NCBI RefSeq assembly: GCF_017377855.1
Contig: NZ_JAFREP010000032.1
Span: 1-64,000 of the forward strand
DNA length: 64,000 nucleotides
Source: Acanthopleuribacter pedis
GTDB taxonomy: Bacteria > Acidobacteriota > Holophagae > Acanthopleuribacterales > Acanthopleuribacteraceae
Reading direction: 5' to 3'
The notes beneath the pieces are model-generated. The model made no database searches and was not told the DNA's origin. It saw nothing but the letters and a program-made list of their open reading frames with translations. This document shows positions 41,288-50,197 of this stretch, one piece after another. The position numbers and the translations under genes are program-made. Positions within the stretch are counted from its first letter, which is position 1, and each line of letters starts with the position of its first letter.

Positions 41288-43389
41288 GAATCCCTCCGCG
41301 GCGAGTTCAAGGCAAGCGCCAAAGGATAAACCGAGGAACACCCTCGTTCCCTTAAAAGCGCCGATACCACGGTCATCGTCCAACCGGAATCGATCATATC
41401 GTCCACCAACAAACATGGCCCATATTCCCCAGACTCAAGCTGAATGGAAAAGACACCATCCAGATTAGCAACTTGCTGGTAGCTGTTCTTCATCTTTTTC
41501 CGCGGGAGGTTGCCTCGGGTTTTGAGGACGCAGCGAATAAAAGGAAGCCCAAGCGCGCTCGCCAGCCGTGCAGCAAAGTCAGGCACTAATTCAGATTGAT
41601 TCAAGGAAGGAATACAGGCAACCCATTGCGGTCGCGGGCTGGGCGCCCAAACCTCCAACATTTGAACACACGCGACCACCAGTTCATCTGAAAAACGTTG
41701 CGCCTCGTATTTCCCTTTCGCAACCAGTCGGCCCCAACCTGCATCCCGCCAAAGACATAAAGCACGTCCTTCTTCCGCCCGCCACTCATCGGGAATTCGA
41801 AACCCACCCAAAGGGGAATGAACAAACATATCTTTTGCGGGCCATTGCTTTCGCGGCAGAATACGTTGGTAACTTCGTCGTAAAAATAGGGTGGCATGGT
41901 TTACCAAATCGTCGCCAACCGCTTCGTCGAGCAGCGGCGTGGGATTACAAGCACAACAGCGGCCACAATCCGAGGGATTTGGATCGTCTAATGCCGCCTG
42001 CAAAAACGCCATCAAACAACCAGAATGCGCCATGTAGGCTTGCATTTGCAGCTGCTCTTCCCTACGAATACGCGTAATGAAAGCAATTTTTTCCTGGTCA
42101 ACCTGATAATGCACGGCAGCGGGGGTAATCAACCATTTGGATTTCACCTTGGTAATAGGCGAAGGTGAATCAAGGCTCAGGAACTTCAGCGTTTTCTCGA
42201 TTTCGATTTTGCTTAGGTTCAACGCTCTTTGCAGCTCTGGAACCGACAACCCCTCGTCCGAAAGATCCAGCACTTCTAAAATCTTGGCAATGTGCTGTTG
42301 CGGTGGAAAAGCATTTTTTATGAAAAACGCGGCAATGGGATCGTCCTCTTCGCCCCAAAGCAAAACGCCGAATGCGTCGTCGACAGATCGCCCCGCGCGC
42401 CCAACTTGCTGGTAGTAATGAACCACGGAAGCCGGCCGCTGATAGTGAATAACAAACCCCAGATCGGGTTTGTCAAACCCCATTCCAAGTGCAACGGTCG
42501 CTACCAAAACCTTGAGTTCATTTCGAATGAGCTTTCGCTCCAATTCTTCTCTAGCTGAAGCATCGGAAAGGCCAGCATGATAGGCCTCGGCCTGAATGCC
42601 CCTGAGTCGAAGCCATTGTGTTACCCGTTCCGCGTCGCGTTGTGTCAAGGTATACACAATGCCACTTCCCAGAAGCTCGGGAATCGTTTTTGCCAACCAA
42701 GCCAAACGAACCGCGGGGTTCGGCATGATCATGTTTTGTAGTTTGAGACTTCGTCGGACCAGCGAACCTCGTTGAACCCTCATGGTTTGACCAATTTGAG
42801 CCTGAACATCCGCAACAACGCGATTGTTCGCCGTGGCAGTCGTGGCCAAAACCGGAACATTTTCGGGCATTGCCTGCAGCACACGCACGATTCGACGGTA
42901 ATCAGGCCGGAAATCATGACCCCAGTCTGAAATACAATGGGCCTCATCCACCACAAACAGGCCAATCTTCCCTGCAATTTTCGCCAAGACATTCTGCCGA
43001 AAATGGTCATTGCCCAAGCGTTCTGGTGAGATCAACAGCACATCAACCTGATTTTCGACCAGCTCTTCTTGAATGGCGTTCCATTCTTCATCGTTCGCAC
43101 TGTTCATCATTCGCGCGAACACACCGATCCGTCGTGCGGCCTCTAACTGGTTCCGCATAAGGGACAGCAAAGGCGAGACAAGGAGTGTCGGACCGGCGCC
43201 TTGCATACGCAAAAGCTTTGTGGCGAGGAAATACACCATACTTTTGCCCCAGCCGGTTCTCTGAACCACAAGTACGCGGTTGCGCAACAGGAGTTGTTCG
43301 ATGCTTTCCCACTGTCCGTCACGAAAAGATGCAGCCGGATCACCCAACGCCATTTTCAAATAAGATTCTGCTTGCTCCCTTTCGTTCAT
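41284..43389 (-). CDS. RecQ-family helicase fused to a phosphoribosyltransferase domain
   Basis: A 701-residue protein. Helicase core: Walker A TGWGKS (Lys49; the middle glycine of RecQ GGGKS is Trp), DEAH (148-151), motif VI QVGRAGRS (328-335). It continues with a winged-helix-like part (380-420), a Cys cluster (C458, C475, C478, C479, C481; likely zinc) and a C-terminal ComF-like PRTase (580-700) with the PRPP motif LLVDDMIDSGWT (660-671) complete. Such RecQ-PRTase fusions are known in bacteria but their biology is poorly described. The ATG has a weak ribosome-binding site. It is coupled by a 4-bp overlap to a DprA-family gene, next to ssrA and a restriction-modification protein. Confidence 0.9.
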   Translation of the reverse strand: MNEREQAESYLKMALGDPAASFRDGQWESIEQLLLRNRVLVVQRTGWGKSMVYFLATKLLRMQGAGPTLLVSPLLSLMRNQLEAARRIGVFARMMNSANDEEWNAIQEELVENQVDVLLISPERLGNDHFRQNVLAKIAGKIGLFVVDEAHCISDWGHDFRPDYRRIVRVLQAMPENVPVLATTATANNRVVADVQAQIGQTMRVQRGSLVRRSLKLQNMIMPNPAVRLAWLAKTIPELLGSGIVYTLTQRDAERVTQWLRLRGIQAEAYHAGLSDASAREELERKLIRNELKVLVATVALGMGFDKPDLGFVIHYQRPASVVHYYQQVGRAGRSVDDAFGVLLWGEEDDPIAAFFIKNAFPPQQHIAKILEVLDLSDEGLSVPELQRALNLSKIEIEKTLKFLSLDSPSPITKVKSKWLITPAAVHYQVDQEKIAFITRIRREEQLQMQAYMAHSGCLMAFLQAALDDPNPSDCGRCCACNPTPLLDEAVGDDLVNHATLFLRRSYQRILPRKQWPAKDMFVHSPLGGFRIPDEWRAEEGRALCLWRDAGWGRLVAKGKYEAQRFSDELVVACVQMLEVWAPSPRPQWVACIPSLNQSELVPDFAARLASALGLPFIRCVLKTRGNLPRKKMKNSYQQVANLDGVFSIQLESGEYGPCLLVDDMIDSGWTMTVVSALLRERGCSSVYPLALALNSPRRDS

Positions 43390-43710
43390 CGAAAAATCCC
43401 GCTTTCACCATTCATCATGTGCACTTCCACTTGTATTCTACTTGAACTAGAAAATGGAAGCTTAGAAACCGAGAATCACCCGAGTAAACGAGGCACGACT
43501 AATTTTTCACAGAGCCTGGTTTCGGACGCTTTAGCCGCAATCAAGGATTGCCTCCGAAGGTTTTATTGGGCCCCACCCCACACACGGGTGTTCGCGAACT
43601 TCGTCCATCCTCAAGAAACGATCTCCCCCAAAACAAAAGGCTAAACCCCAGCCACACCCTGGACGTTGGACCAGCGGACACCTTTACCCCCCTTCAGGAG
43701 TTTCCCCATC
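43390..43710. other. Intergenic region upstream of the FG-GAP genes
   Basis: About 320 bp separating the divergent helicase and FG-GAP transcripts. It is AT-richer near the helicase start (43410-43460). No gene, repeat or clear promoter pair was recognised. Confidence 0.4.
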
Positions 43711-45177
43711 ATGCACCGCGCCTTTTTGCGTTCCTCACTTGTGGTTTGTCTCGCCCTCGCCGGCGGACTCCACGCCGATCCCCTGCGCCTCGAGGGCCTG
43801 CCCCTCCAGATTGAATGGCTCGATCTCAACGGCGATCAACGGCTCGACCTGGTCGCGCTGATGATTCGCACCCAGGTCGAAGGCACCTTCGATACCAGTT
43901 ACGAGGCGGGCGGCATCCGCGGCTTCTACCAGGAGGAAACCTCCAAAGAAAAATTCCTGGCCACCTACCTCAATACCGACAACGGGTTTCAAGCCGGCGA
44001 GAAGATCGAACTCGGCAAAGAGACGGTGCTGGGTATCGCGGTTGAAGCCCGCGCCCAACCCCGCCTCGTGCTCTGGCGCCAAAAAATCCTGCAGCTCTAC
44101 CACTGGGAAAACGCATCCTGGCAAAAAGACACGGAGCAGGCCACGCCCGGTTTCCTCGCCGAGCAACTCATCGCCGGCAGCAGTTTCGACTTTTGGCACC
44201 CCACCCCGCGCGGTTCGTTTTGGATCGTGCCCGACCTCAACGGCCTGCACCTGCTCAACGCCGACAACAACTTTCACCACGATTTCCTCGAATACCCCGG
44301 CGTCTCCCGCCGCAGCCGTCTTCAGGGCGGCAACCAACACCACGTTAAAATCGCCCTGCCCCGCTTTGCCGACATCAACGGCGACGACGTCCCCGAACTT
44401 TTGTTTGAAAGCGAACAGGGCGCCGCCGCCTTCCCCATCGACGACACGGCAACGGTCTGGACCTACGTCGGCGACGGCAAGTTCGCCGATTTCAACAACG
44501 ACGGCCTGATTGACAAGCTCGAGGTCATCGAAGAAACCGATGTGGACGGCCTCAAGGACCTCAAAAAAGTACAGAGCCGCGTGCAAATTAAACCCGGCAC
44601 CGATCACCTGCAGTTCGGCGACGAACCCATCGCCGATCAGTGGACGCCGGGCTGGGTCATTTCCCAGGACGACGAGGGCATTATCCTCCCGGAACCCTTT
44701 ATCGATCTCAATCACGACGGCCGCCTCGACATGGCGGGCATCGCCATGCGCCTCAATTTCTGGCAACTCGCCAAGGTCGCCACCTTGGGCCGCATTCGCA
44801 TCAAGTTTCTGCTCCACCTCTCGACCCAACAGGAAGACGGCAGCTTTCGCGAACTCAGCGGCAGCCCCTTCGAATTCTCCTGGCGCATCAACATCCGCAA
44901 ACTGCGGTTGCCCGATTTTGCCCAGGTCACGGGTGATCTAGACGGCAACGGCTGGACGGATCTGATGGTTCCCAAAAAAGACCACATCGCGGTTACCCCG
45001 ATCCACAACGGCGCCATCGATCTCGCCCGAACCTGGAAGGTCAAACTCCCCAAGAACATGCACGAACCGGATCAAATCTTCGCCCGCGACCTCGACAACG
45101 ACCAACGCGACGACATCGTGGTCCTGAAACTCGGCCGCAACCACACCATCCTCAATACCTGGGAGCACCAACCATGA
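43711..45177 (+). CDS. Exported FG-GAP/VCBS repeat protein 1
   Basis: A 488-residue exported protein with a signal peptide (about 1-22, cleavage near LHA/DP) and at least six Ca-binding-like FG-GAP/VCBS segments of the D-x-(N/D)-x-D-x-x-x-D type: DLNGDQRLD, DINGDDVPE, DFNNDGLID, DLNHDGRLD, DLDGNGWTD, DLDNDQRDD. Such proteins form integrin-like propellers on the surface or in the periplasm; a ligand is not known. The ATG at 43711 has CAGGAG about 10 bases upstream. The stop codon overlaps the ATG of the next gene (ATGA), so the two are coupled. Confidence 0.8.
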   Translation: MHRAFLRSSLVVCLALAGGLHADPLRLEGLPLQIEWLDLNGDQRLDLVALMIRTQVEGTFDTSYEAGGIRGFYQEETSKEKFLATYLNTDNGFQAGEKIELGKETVLGIAVEARAQPRLVLWRQKILQLYHWENASWQKDTEQATPGFLAEQLIAGSSFDFWHPTPRGSFWIVPDLNGLHLLNADNNFHHDFLEYPGVSRRSRLQGGNQHHVKIALPRFADINGDDVPELLFESEQGAAAFPIDDTATVWTYVGDGKFADFNNDGLIDKLEVIEETDVDGLKDLKKVQSRVQIKPGTDHLQFGDEPIADQWTPGWVISQDDEGIILPEPFIDLNHDGRLDMAGIAMRLNFWQLAKVATLGRIRIKFLLHLSTQQEDGSFRELSGSPFEFSWRINIRKLRLPDFAQVTGDLDGNGWTDLMVPKKDHIAVTPIHNGAIDLARTWKVKLPKNMHEPDQIFARDLDNDQRDDIVVLKLGRNHTILNTWEHQP

Positions 45178-46592
45178 TTTCCGCAAACCACCCAGCCGCG
45201 GCCGCTCGTATGGTCACCCTCCTAACCGGCCTGTTTTTGGTGCTTTTGACCGCGCAGCCCGCGGCGGCGGTCGACGCCGTCTCAGAACGCACGATTACCT
45301 TGCAGGCTGAAATTCTCGATCCCCACGCCACTTGGCAAGACCTCGACGGCGACGGACAGTTGGACTTGTGGGTCGTCGACCACCACCGTCGCGCCGAAAA
45401 GAACCGTTTGTGGGCGATGCTTGCCGGCCAACCCGACCGGCTGCACGAACTTCGCTTTGAACCCTTTCCCGCCCAAATCTTCCCACGCTGGATCGACGGC
45501 CGCTTGACCGCCGCCGCCTACCACCACGGCGTCCTTTGGTCCTACCAGCGAGAAAACGGCTGGCAGGTCGGCCACGATTTTAACCAGACCGATATGGTGC
45601 GGCCAGGGATCGGACTGGTCGCGCTCGGCGGCGATTGGTTGCTGCCCACGGGTAACGGGTACCTGGTCCTCAACAACGGCTGCGTGCGCCACGAACTGGA
45701 GGCGCCGCCCACGGTCGACATCAGCCAAAAAACCATGACGCTCACCTACCCGGTACCGCAAGCCACCGCGGACGCCGACCGCCTTACGGCGCGCCCCATC
45801 GCCTTGGCCCAGTCAGGCGAAATCCGCACCTGGAACGCGGTTAAAGCGGGCACATCCTGGCGCACCGATCACCAACACCTGCTGTTCCCCAACGATCTCA
45901 AGCCGATGCGCCACAAAGTCGGCGACCTCAACGGCGACGGCGCGGTGGACCTGGTCATTCTGGCGATGCCGTCCAAAAAAATGTCGCTGTTCGGCGAACT
46001 CTCGATTCTGATCTACCTCGGCGACGGCGAGGGCGGCTGGGAACGCAACGCCTCCCAGCAATTCAAAAGCAAACAGAACTTTTGGCAAACGGGCCCGATA
46101 GAAATGGACCGCGACGGCCTACGCCTTTACTACTACAAGGGCATCCTGCGCTCGATCTTCCGCGCGGACACCTACCGTTGGAACGAGGCCGGTTACATCG
46201 AACCCAAGCCGGTGGTCACCCGCTTCACCCTTCCCGACGCCGACCGAAGTTTCATCAAACTCGACTACGACCTCAACAAGGACGGCCGCCCCGACCTCCT
46301 GCTCCAGGACGAGGAAGGCGTTCATGTCTTTTTCCGCCAGAGCGGTGCCAAACCTTTTAACAAAGACCAACGCCGTACCTTAGCCAACCAGCCCAGCCGC
46401 GGGCGGGTTGATGTTGGGGTGACGATTGAGGCGGAATTCGAGGAACGCTCAGCCGCGGGTGGGCTCGGCTCCCCCTTGTCCATTACCCGGCTCAAACCGG
46501 CTTATATGGGCGATTCAGCGGGTGATTTATGGTTGTGGCGGCTTCAGCGTAGTGAGCAAGGCCCTTGGCTTCTCAAGGGTTACCGCCAATAA
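45174..46592 (+). CDS. Exported FG-GAP/VCBS repeat protein 2
   Basis: A 472-residue exported protein with a signal peptide (basic AAARM, hydrophobic core, cleavage around PAAA/VDA) and propeller blades marked by DLDGDGQLD, DLNGDGAVD and DLNKDGRPD. It is probably a paralogue of protein 1, with which it shares translational coupling (ATG at 45174 inside the stop codon region). It probably works with its partner as an exported pair. No lipobox or membrane helix is visible. A bidirectional terminator follows. Confidence 0.8.
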   Translation: MISANHPAAAARMVTLLTGLFLVLLTAQPAAAVDAVSERTITLQAEILDPHATWQDLDGDGQLDLWVVDHHRRAEKNRLWAMLAGQPDRLHELRFEPFPAQIFPRWIDGRLTAAAYHHGVLWSYQRENGWQVGHDFNQTDMVRPGIGLVALGGDWLLPTGNGYLVLNNGCVRHELEAPPTVDISQKTMTLTYPVPQATADADRLTARPIALAQSGEIRTWNAVKAGTSWRTDHQHLLFPNDLKPMRHKVGDLNGDGAVDLVILAMPSKKMSLFGELSILIYLGDGEGGWERNASQQFKSKQNFWQTGPIEMDRDGLRLYYYKGILRSIFRADTYRWNEAGYIEPKPVVTRFTLPDADRSFIKLDYDLNKDGRPDLLLQDEEGVHVFFRQSGAKPFNKDQRRTLANQPSRGRVDVGVTIEAEFEERSAAGGLGSPLSITRLKPAYMGDSAGDLWLWRLQRSEQGPWLLKGYRQ

Positions 46593-46641
46593 ACAGCAAT
46601 CGTCGGCGATCTCCCCCGCGAGATCGCCCTTACCATTAACG

Positions 46642-46676
46642 AAAAAAAGACCCGGGTAAAACCGGGTCTTTTTTTT
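46642..46676. terminator. Bidirectional terminator between FG-GAP genes and rpmE2
   Basis: Perfect stem aaaaaaagacccgg / ccgggtctttttt with a 6-base loop and poly-A/poly-T flanks, between convergent genes. Confidence 0.9.
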
Positions 46677-46731
46677 CGGCGCCTCACAAAACGTGGCGGC
46701 GCGGTATGTGGTACTGCCTGAAAAAAGAAAC

Positions 46732-46977
46732 TTATTTCTTGCGGCCGTACTTACGACGGAAGCGCTCAACGCGACCCTCGGTATCAACCAGTTTCTGGTT
46801 ACCAGTCCAGAAAGGATGGCTGTCGGAGGTAATCTCAAGGCGGATTTCGTAGTGCTTCACGCCGTCAATGTCCCGCTCAATGTCTGATTTCATGGTAGAA
46901 CCGGTGATGAATTCGGCACCAGTACTAGAATCGACGAAAACGACGGGATGGTACTCAGGATGAACGTCTGGTTTCAT
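46732..46977 (-). CDS. rpmE2: 50S ribosomal protein L31 type B
   Basis: An 81-residue ribosomal protein. The start MKPDVHPEYHPVVFVD and the SHPFWTG motif near residue 53 identify L31, and the absence of the CxxC zinc knuckle places it in type B (zinc-independent). Zinc-free paralogues are often induced in zinc shortage, but no Zur box was identified. The start at 46977 is the second Met of the frame, preceded by GGGG; four extra residues (MGFL) would come from the upstream ATG. It ends with a lysine-rich tail (GRKK). Confidence 0.93.
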   Translation of the reverse strand: MKPDVHPEYHPVVFVDSSTGAEFITGSTMKSDIERDIDGVKHYEIRLEITSDSHPFWTGNQKLVDTEGRVERFRRKYGRKK

Positions 46978-47155
46978 CAAAAACCCCAATGTAAGGTGTA
47001 GTGTTCTCGCGTAAACCGATTGTCAGGGGTTGTAGGCTGGGCCTACCGAGACGCGAACCGCTCGATTATGCCAACATCAAATCCAAAAGTCATCAAAAAA
47101 ATGATTTTTTGGTGATTTAGCCAACCTCGCCGCCGCGGCGTTACGCGCGTCCCCA

Positions 47156-47998
47156 TCAGTCCAGGTGCAACACCACGTAACGCATGTAGTAGAAGTAGAC
47201 CGGTGCGGTCAGAAACACGGAATCAACACGGTCCAAAATACCGCCGTGACCGGGAAACAGACTGCCGGAGTCTTTGATTTCACTGCCGCGTTTCCAGGTG
47301 GATTCAATCAAATCACCAAAGAAACCCAGGCCGCCCACGATTAAGGTCAGGTAGGTAACATCCTTGTAAGAAAGCTCGGGTAAAAACCAGTGCATGCCGA
47401 TCAAACCCGCCACAAAACAGCCGATCAGGTTGGCCGCGGTGCCCTCGATCGTTTTTCCTGGCGAGATAACCGGCGCAACTTTGTTTTTGCCAAACAAGGA
47501 GCCGCCGATGTAGGCAAAGGAATCGCCGAACCAAACCTGCATGATGAAAAAGACCAACAGCATGCGGCCGATCCAACCGCCCTCGGCATTGCTGATTTGG
47601 AAGATGTGGGCCATAGAAACCAGGGCCAGCCCCAAATAGGCGGCACCCATCAAGCAGATGCCGACTTGCGGGAGGGTGGCCTTCATGTCGCGCGGCGGGA
47701 TCAATGAGGTGAGCGTGGCCATGGCCACGACCGCGTAAGGGATCCATTCCAACATAAAAAATGGGAAGTAGATGTTGGCAATGCCGGCAAACACGGCGAA
47801 GAAAACAGGTAACTTGAACAGGCGAAAGCCGAAGCCCTCGGCGATGCGCTCAAATTCCTGCACACCGAGAATCGCCATCCCCACCAAGAGCACGTGAAAA
47901 AAAACCTTGGGCAGGTAGAAAACAAACACCACCAGGACGGCAATCGCCACAAACGCGGTTGCGGCCCGACGCCCAAGCGTTTGCATGTTCAACGCCAT
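47156..47998 (-). CDS. cdsA: Phosphatidate cytidylyltransferase
   Basis: A 280-residue integral membrane enzyme that makes CDP-diacylglycerol from phosphatidate and CTP for phospholipid synthesis. The C-terminal signature is complete: WKRGSEIKDSGSLFPGHGG followed by ILDRVDS, with the metal-binding Asp residues. About eight membrane helices precede it. The ATG (47998) overlaps the uppS stop codon by one base (TAATG), the classic uppS-cdsA pairing. Assignment is secure. Confidence 0.96.
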   Translation of the reverse strand: MALNMQTLGRRAATAFVAIAVLVVFVFYLPKVFFHVLLVGMAILGVQEFERIAEGFGFRLFKLPVFFAVFAGIANIYFPFFMLEWIPYAVVAMATLTSLIPPRDMKATLPQVGICLMGAAYLGLALVSMAHIFQISNAEGGWIGRMLLVFFIMQVWFGDSFAYIGGSLFGKNKVAPVISPGKTIEGTAANLIGCFVAGLIGMHWFLPELSYKDVTYLTLIVGGLGFFGDLIESTWKRGSEIKDSGSLFPGHGGILDRVDSVFLTAPVYFYYMRYVVLHLD

Positions 47999-48789
47999 TA
48001 AATGCCCCCAAAGCGGCGGTGCCGCGTCTGGTATTCCAAAACCGCGCGGTACAGGTCAGCCCTGCCGAAATCGGGCCACAAGGTCGGGGTGACATAAATT
48101 TCCGAATAGGCGATCTGCCACAACAAGAAATTGGAAATGCGCATCTCGCCGCTGGTGCGAATCACCAAATCGGGATCGGGTTGACCGCTGGTGGAAAGGT
48201 AGTTGTGGAAACGTGCTTCGTTTAAGTCGGCGGGATCGACCCCGTCGGCAACCGCGGCTTGAAACGCGGCCAAAATATCATTGCGACCGGAATAGTTGAC
48301 CGCGATGTTGAAACACATGCCCTGGTGATCCCGACAATCGCGAAACACGGTTTCAATATCGCGCTGAATACCCGGCGACAATTCGTGCAGCGCGCCGATC
48401 ACGTTGACCCGTAGGTTGTGTTTGCGCACGGTTTTGAGTTCGACGCGCAAAAACTGGCGCAACAGCGCCATCAAGGTGCCGGTCTCCTCGGCGGGCCGCT
48501 TCCAATTCTCGGTGCTAAAAGCATAGAGGGTGAGGTGTTGGATACCAAGGTCGACACACCCCTCCACCGTTTGGCGCACGCTGGGAATGGCGGCCTTGTG
48601 CCCCTTAATCCGTGAAAAATTGCGGCTTTTGGCCCAGCGTCCGTTGCCGTCCATAATGATGGCAATGTGTTTGGGCAGCCGCGAGAAATCGATGCGTTCG
48701 TGCAGAAGCTGTTCTTCGCGCGTGAGCTTCAGTTGAGACGGTCGGTAAGGGGCGTCGGTGGGTGAACCTGAATCAAGCGATTGGGACAA
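47998..48789 (-). CDS. uppS: Isoprenyl transferase (undecaprenyl diphosphate synthase)
   Basis: A 263-residue cytoplasmic cis-prenyltransferase that makes the C55 lipid carrier for peptidoglycan and other envelope polymers. Motif 1 is IIMDGNGRWAKSR (about 44-56, with the catalytic Asp), and motif 5 is DPDLVIRTSGEMRISNFLLW. The N-terminal 35 residues before HIAIIMDG are a longer than usual extension. It is coupled to cdsA (1-bp overlap). The palindromic element (48892-49069) lies about 100 bp upstream of its start. Confidence 0.95.
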   Translation of the reverse strand: MSQSLDSGSPTDAPYRPSQLKLTREEQLLHERIDFSRLPKHIAIIMDGNGRWAKSRNFSRIKGHKAAIPSVRQTVEGCVDLGIQHLTLYAFSTENWKRPAEETGTLMALLRQFLRVELKTVRKHNLRVNVIGALHELSPGIQRDIETVFRDCRDHQGMCFNIAVNYSGRNDILAAFQAAVADGVDPADLNEARFHNYLSTSGQPDPDLVIRTSGEMRISNFLLWQIAYSEIYVTPTLWPDFGRADLYRAVLEYQTRHRRFGGI

Positions 48790-49180
48790 AATGCGTTACC
48801 TTCAATGAAATGAATCACAGCAAAAGCGACGGGCCGGCACCTTAAGCGCGGCAAAACCCATGTGCCACGCCCTTCCCCCGTGTCGCTCGGGGTGAAACCT
48901 AAGATGCGCTGACGTGGTGATTTTAGCTAAACCTCTGGGCTGCAACGGCCTGTAAAAATAATCCGGGCCGGCGGGTGCGCGTCGTGCACGACCCCGGTCC
49001 GCTTTTTCCAAGCCATTTCACTCCAGATCTTTAGCCAAAATCCCTCGCTTCAGCGCCTCTTAGGTGAAAGGAAAGGGAATCCAACGTGAGAGGCGCGCGC
49101 CAAATTCTAACCTGAAAACACCGAAGTTAGCGAACGGTTTTCGCCCTTGGCCGGCCAGGAAACACGACAAATCGCGCTAC
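48790..49180. other. Intergenic region between uppS and the MoxR gene
   Basis: Contains palindrome copy B (48892-49069). The rest (48790-48890 and 49070-49180) shows no gene. All flanking genes are on the minus strand, so any promoter for uppS-cdsA would lie between the palindrome and the uppS start. Confidence 0.5.
48892..49069. repeat. Long imperfect palindrome, copy B (MITE-like element)
   Basis: Left arm (acctaagatgcgctgacg, 48897 on) and right arm (ending cgcttcagcgcctcttaggt at 49065) are inverted matches that continue inward through gattttagctaaa / tttagccaaaatc and taaaaataatccggg / ccggtccgcttttt. The core 48975-49007 matches copy A at 31 of 33 bases. About 178 bp with no coding capacity. 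Confidence 0.75.
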
Positions 49181-50143
49181 CTAGAGGGGGGCGTCCACTT
49201 CCATGATGATGTCCCGGAAAATTTGGCGGGCATTTTCATCGGGATCCACGTTGGTCAGAACTTGGGCGTGGTTCAAAGTTACCCGGTGACCGCAAACCAA
49301 AGGCGCCAGTTCGCGCACGTCGTCGGGGGTCGCGTAATCCCGCTGCCGCACCACGGCCAAGCCTTGGCAGGCACGGTACAAGGCCTGTCCGCCACGGGGC
49401 GAAACGCCGACCTGCACCGCGGGATGCTCGCGGCTGGCGGCCACCACGTTGTAAATAAAGTCCATCACCTCGTCGGCCACGTGAACATTGCGCACAAAAC
49501 CCTGGATCCGGCTCAATTCCGAAAGGCTCAGCTCTGCCTTCTGAACTTCCGGCTGAATGTAGTCACCCTTTAACACCCGTTTCTCCAGGGCCGCGGTGGG
49601 ATAACCCAGGCTGATTTTCATCAGAAAGCGGTCGAGTTGGGATTCCGGTAGGGGGAAGGTCCCATAATTGTCTTTGCTGTTCTGGGTCGCCAACACGAAG
49701 AAAGGCTGTGGCAAAAGGATCGTTTGCCCGTCGTGGCTGACCTGCCCGTCGTGCATGGCTTCCAACAGCGCACTTTGGGTTTTCGGGTTGGCACGGTTAA
49801 TTTCATCGGCCAACAGGATGTGGGTAAAAATCGGGCCGCGTTTGAATTCAAAGTCACCACTCCCCTGCTGGAACACGGTCACGCCGATCAAATCGGACGG
49901 CAGCAAATCACTGGTGAACTGAACGCGCTTAAATTCCGCGCCCAAGCCGTAAGCCAAACTTTTGGCCAAGGTGGTTTTGCCAACGCCGGGTACATCTTCA
50001 ATCAGCAGATGACCCTGGGCTAGGATGCAGGCGACGGCAAACTCGAGCTTGCGCCGTTTGCCCAGCAGACTCTGCTCCAGGCGGCTGATCAAGTGCTGCA
50101 CATGTTGATAAGGCGTGGCCGGCACGGGACGCGAATCATTCAT
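49181..50143 (-). CDS. MoxR-family AAA+ ATPase
   Basis: A 320-residue cytoplasmic AAA+ ATPase of the MoxR family, which act as chaperones for metalloenzyme or von Willebrand-domain partner proteins. Walker A is GVGKTTLAKS (about residues 54-63), Walker B is LLADEINRANP (about 113-123), followed by TQSALLEAM, and sensor 1 is FVLATQN. The C-terminal lid has the family GVSPRGGQALYRA. No VWA partner gene (DUF58 etc.) is adjacent; the upstream neighbour is rnj, 54 bp away. The ATG begins MNDSRPVPA. Substrate unknown. Confidence 0.92.
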   Translation of the reverse strand: MNDSRPVPATPYQHVQHLISRLEQSLLGKRRKLEFAVACILAQGHLLIEDVPGVGKTTLAKSLAYGLGAEFKRVQFTSDLLPSDLIGVTVFQQGSGDFEFKRGPIFTHILLADEINRANPKTQSALLEAMHDGQVSHDGQTILLPQPFFVLATQNSKDNYGTFPLPESQLDRFLMKISLGYPTAALEKRVLKGDYIQPEVQKAELSLSELSRIQGFVRNVHVADEVMDFIYNVVAASREHPAVQVGVSPRGGQALYRACQGLAVVRQRDYATPDDVRELAPLVCGHRVTLNHAQVLTNVDPDENARQIFRDIIMEVDAPL

Positions 50144-50197
50144 GGAAACCTCAATAAAGGAAAATGGGACACCAAGGTGGATGGGCGGACAAGCCGC

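Noticed and set aside
43735..44829. 364-residue frame antisense to the first FG-GAP gene
   Set aside because: The sense frame has a signal peptide and repeated Asp-rich motifs; the antisense one is Val/Glu/Gly-biased.
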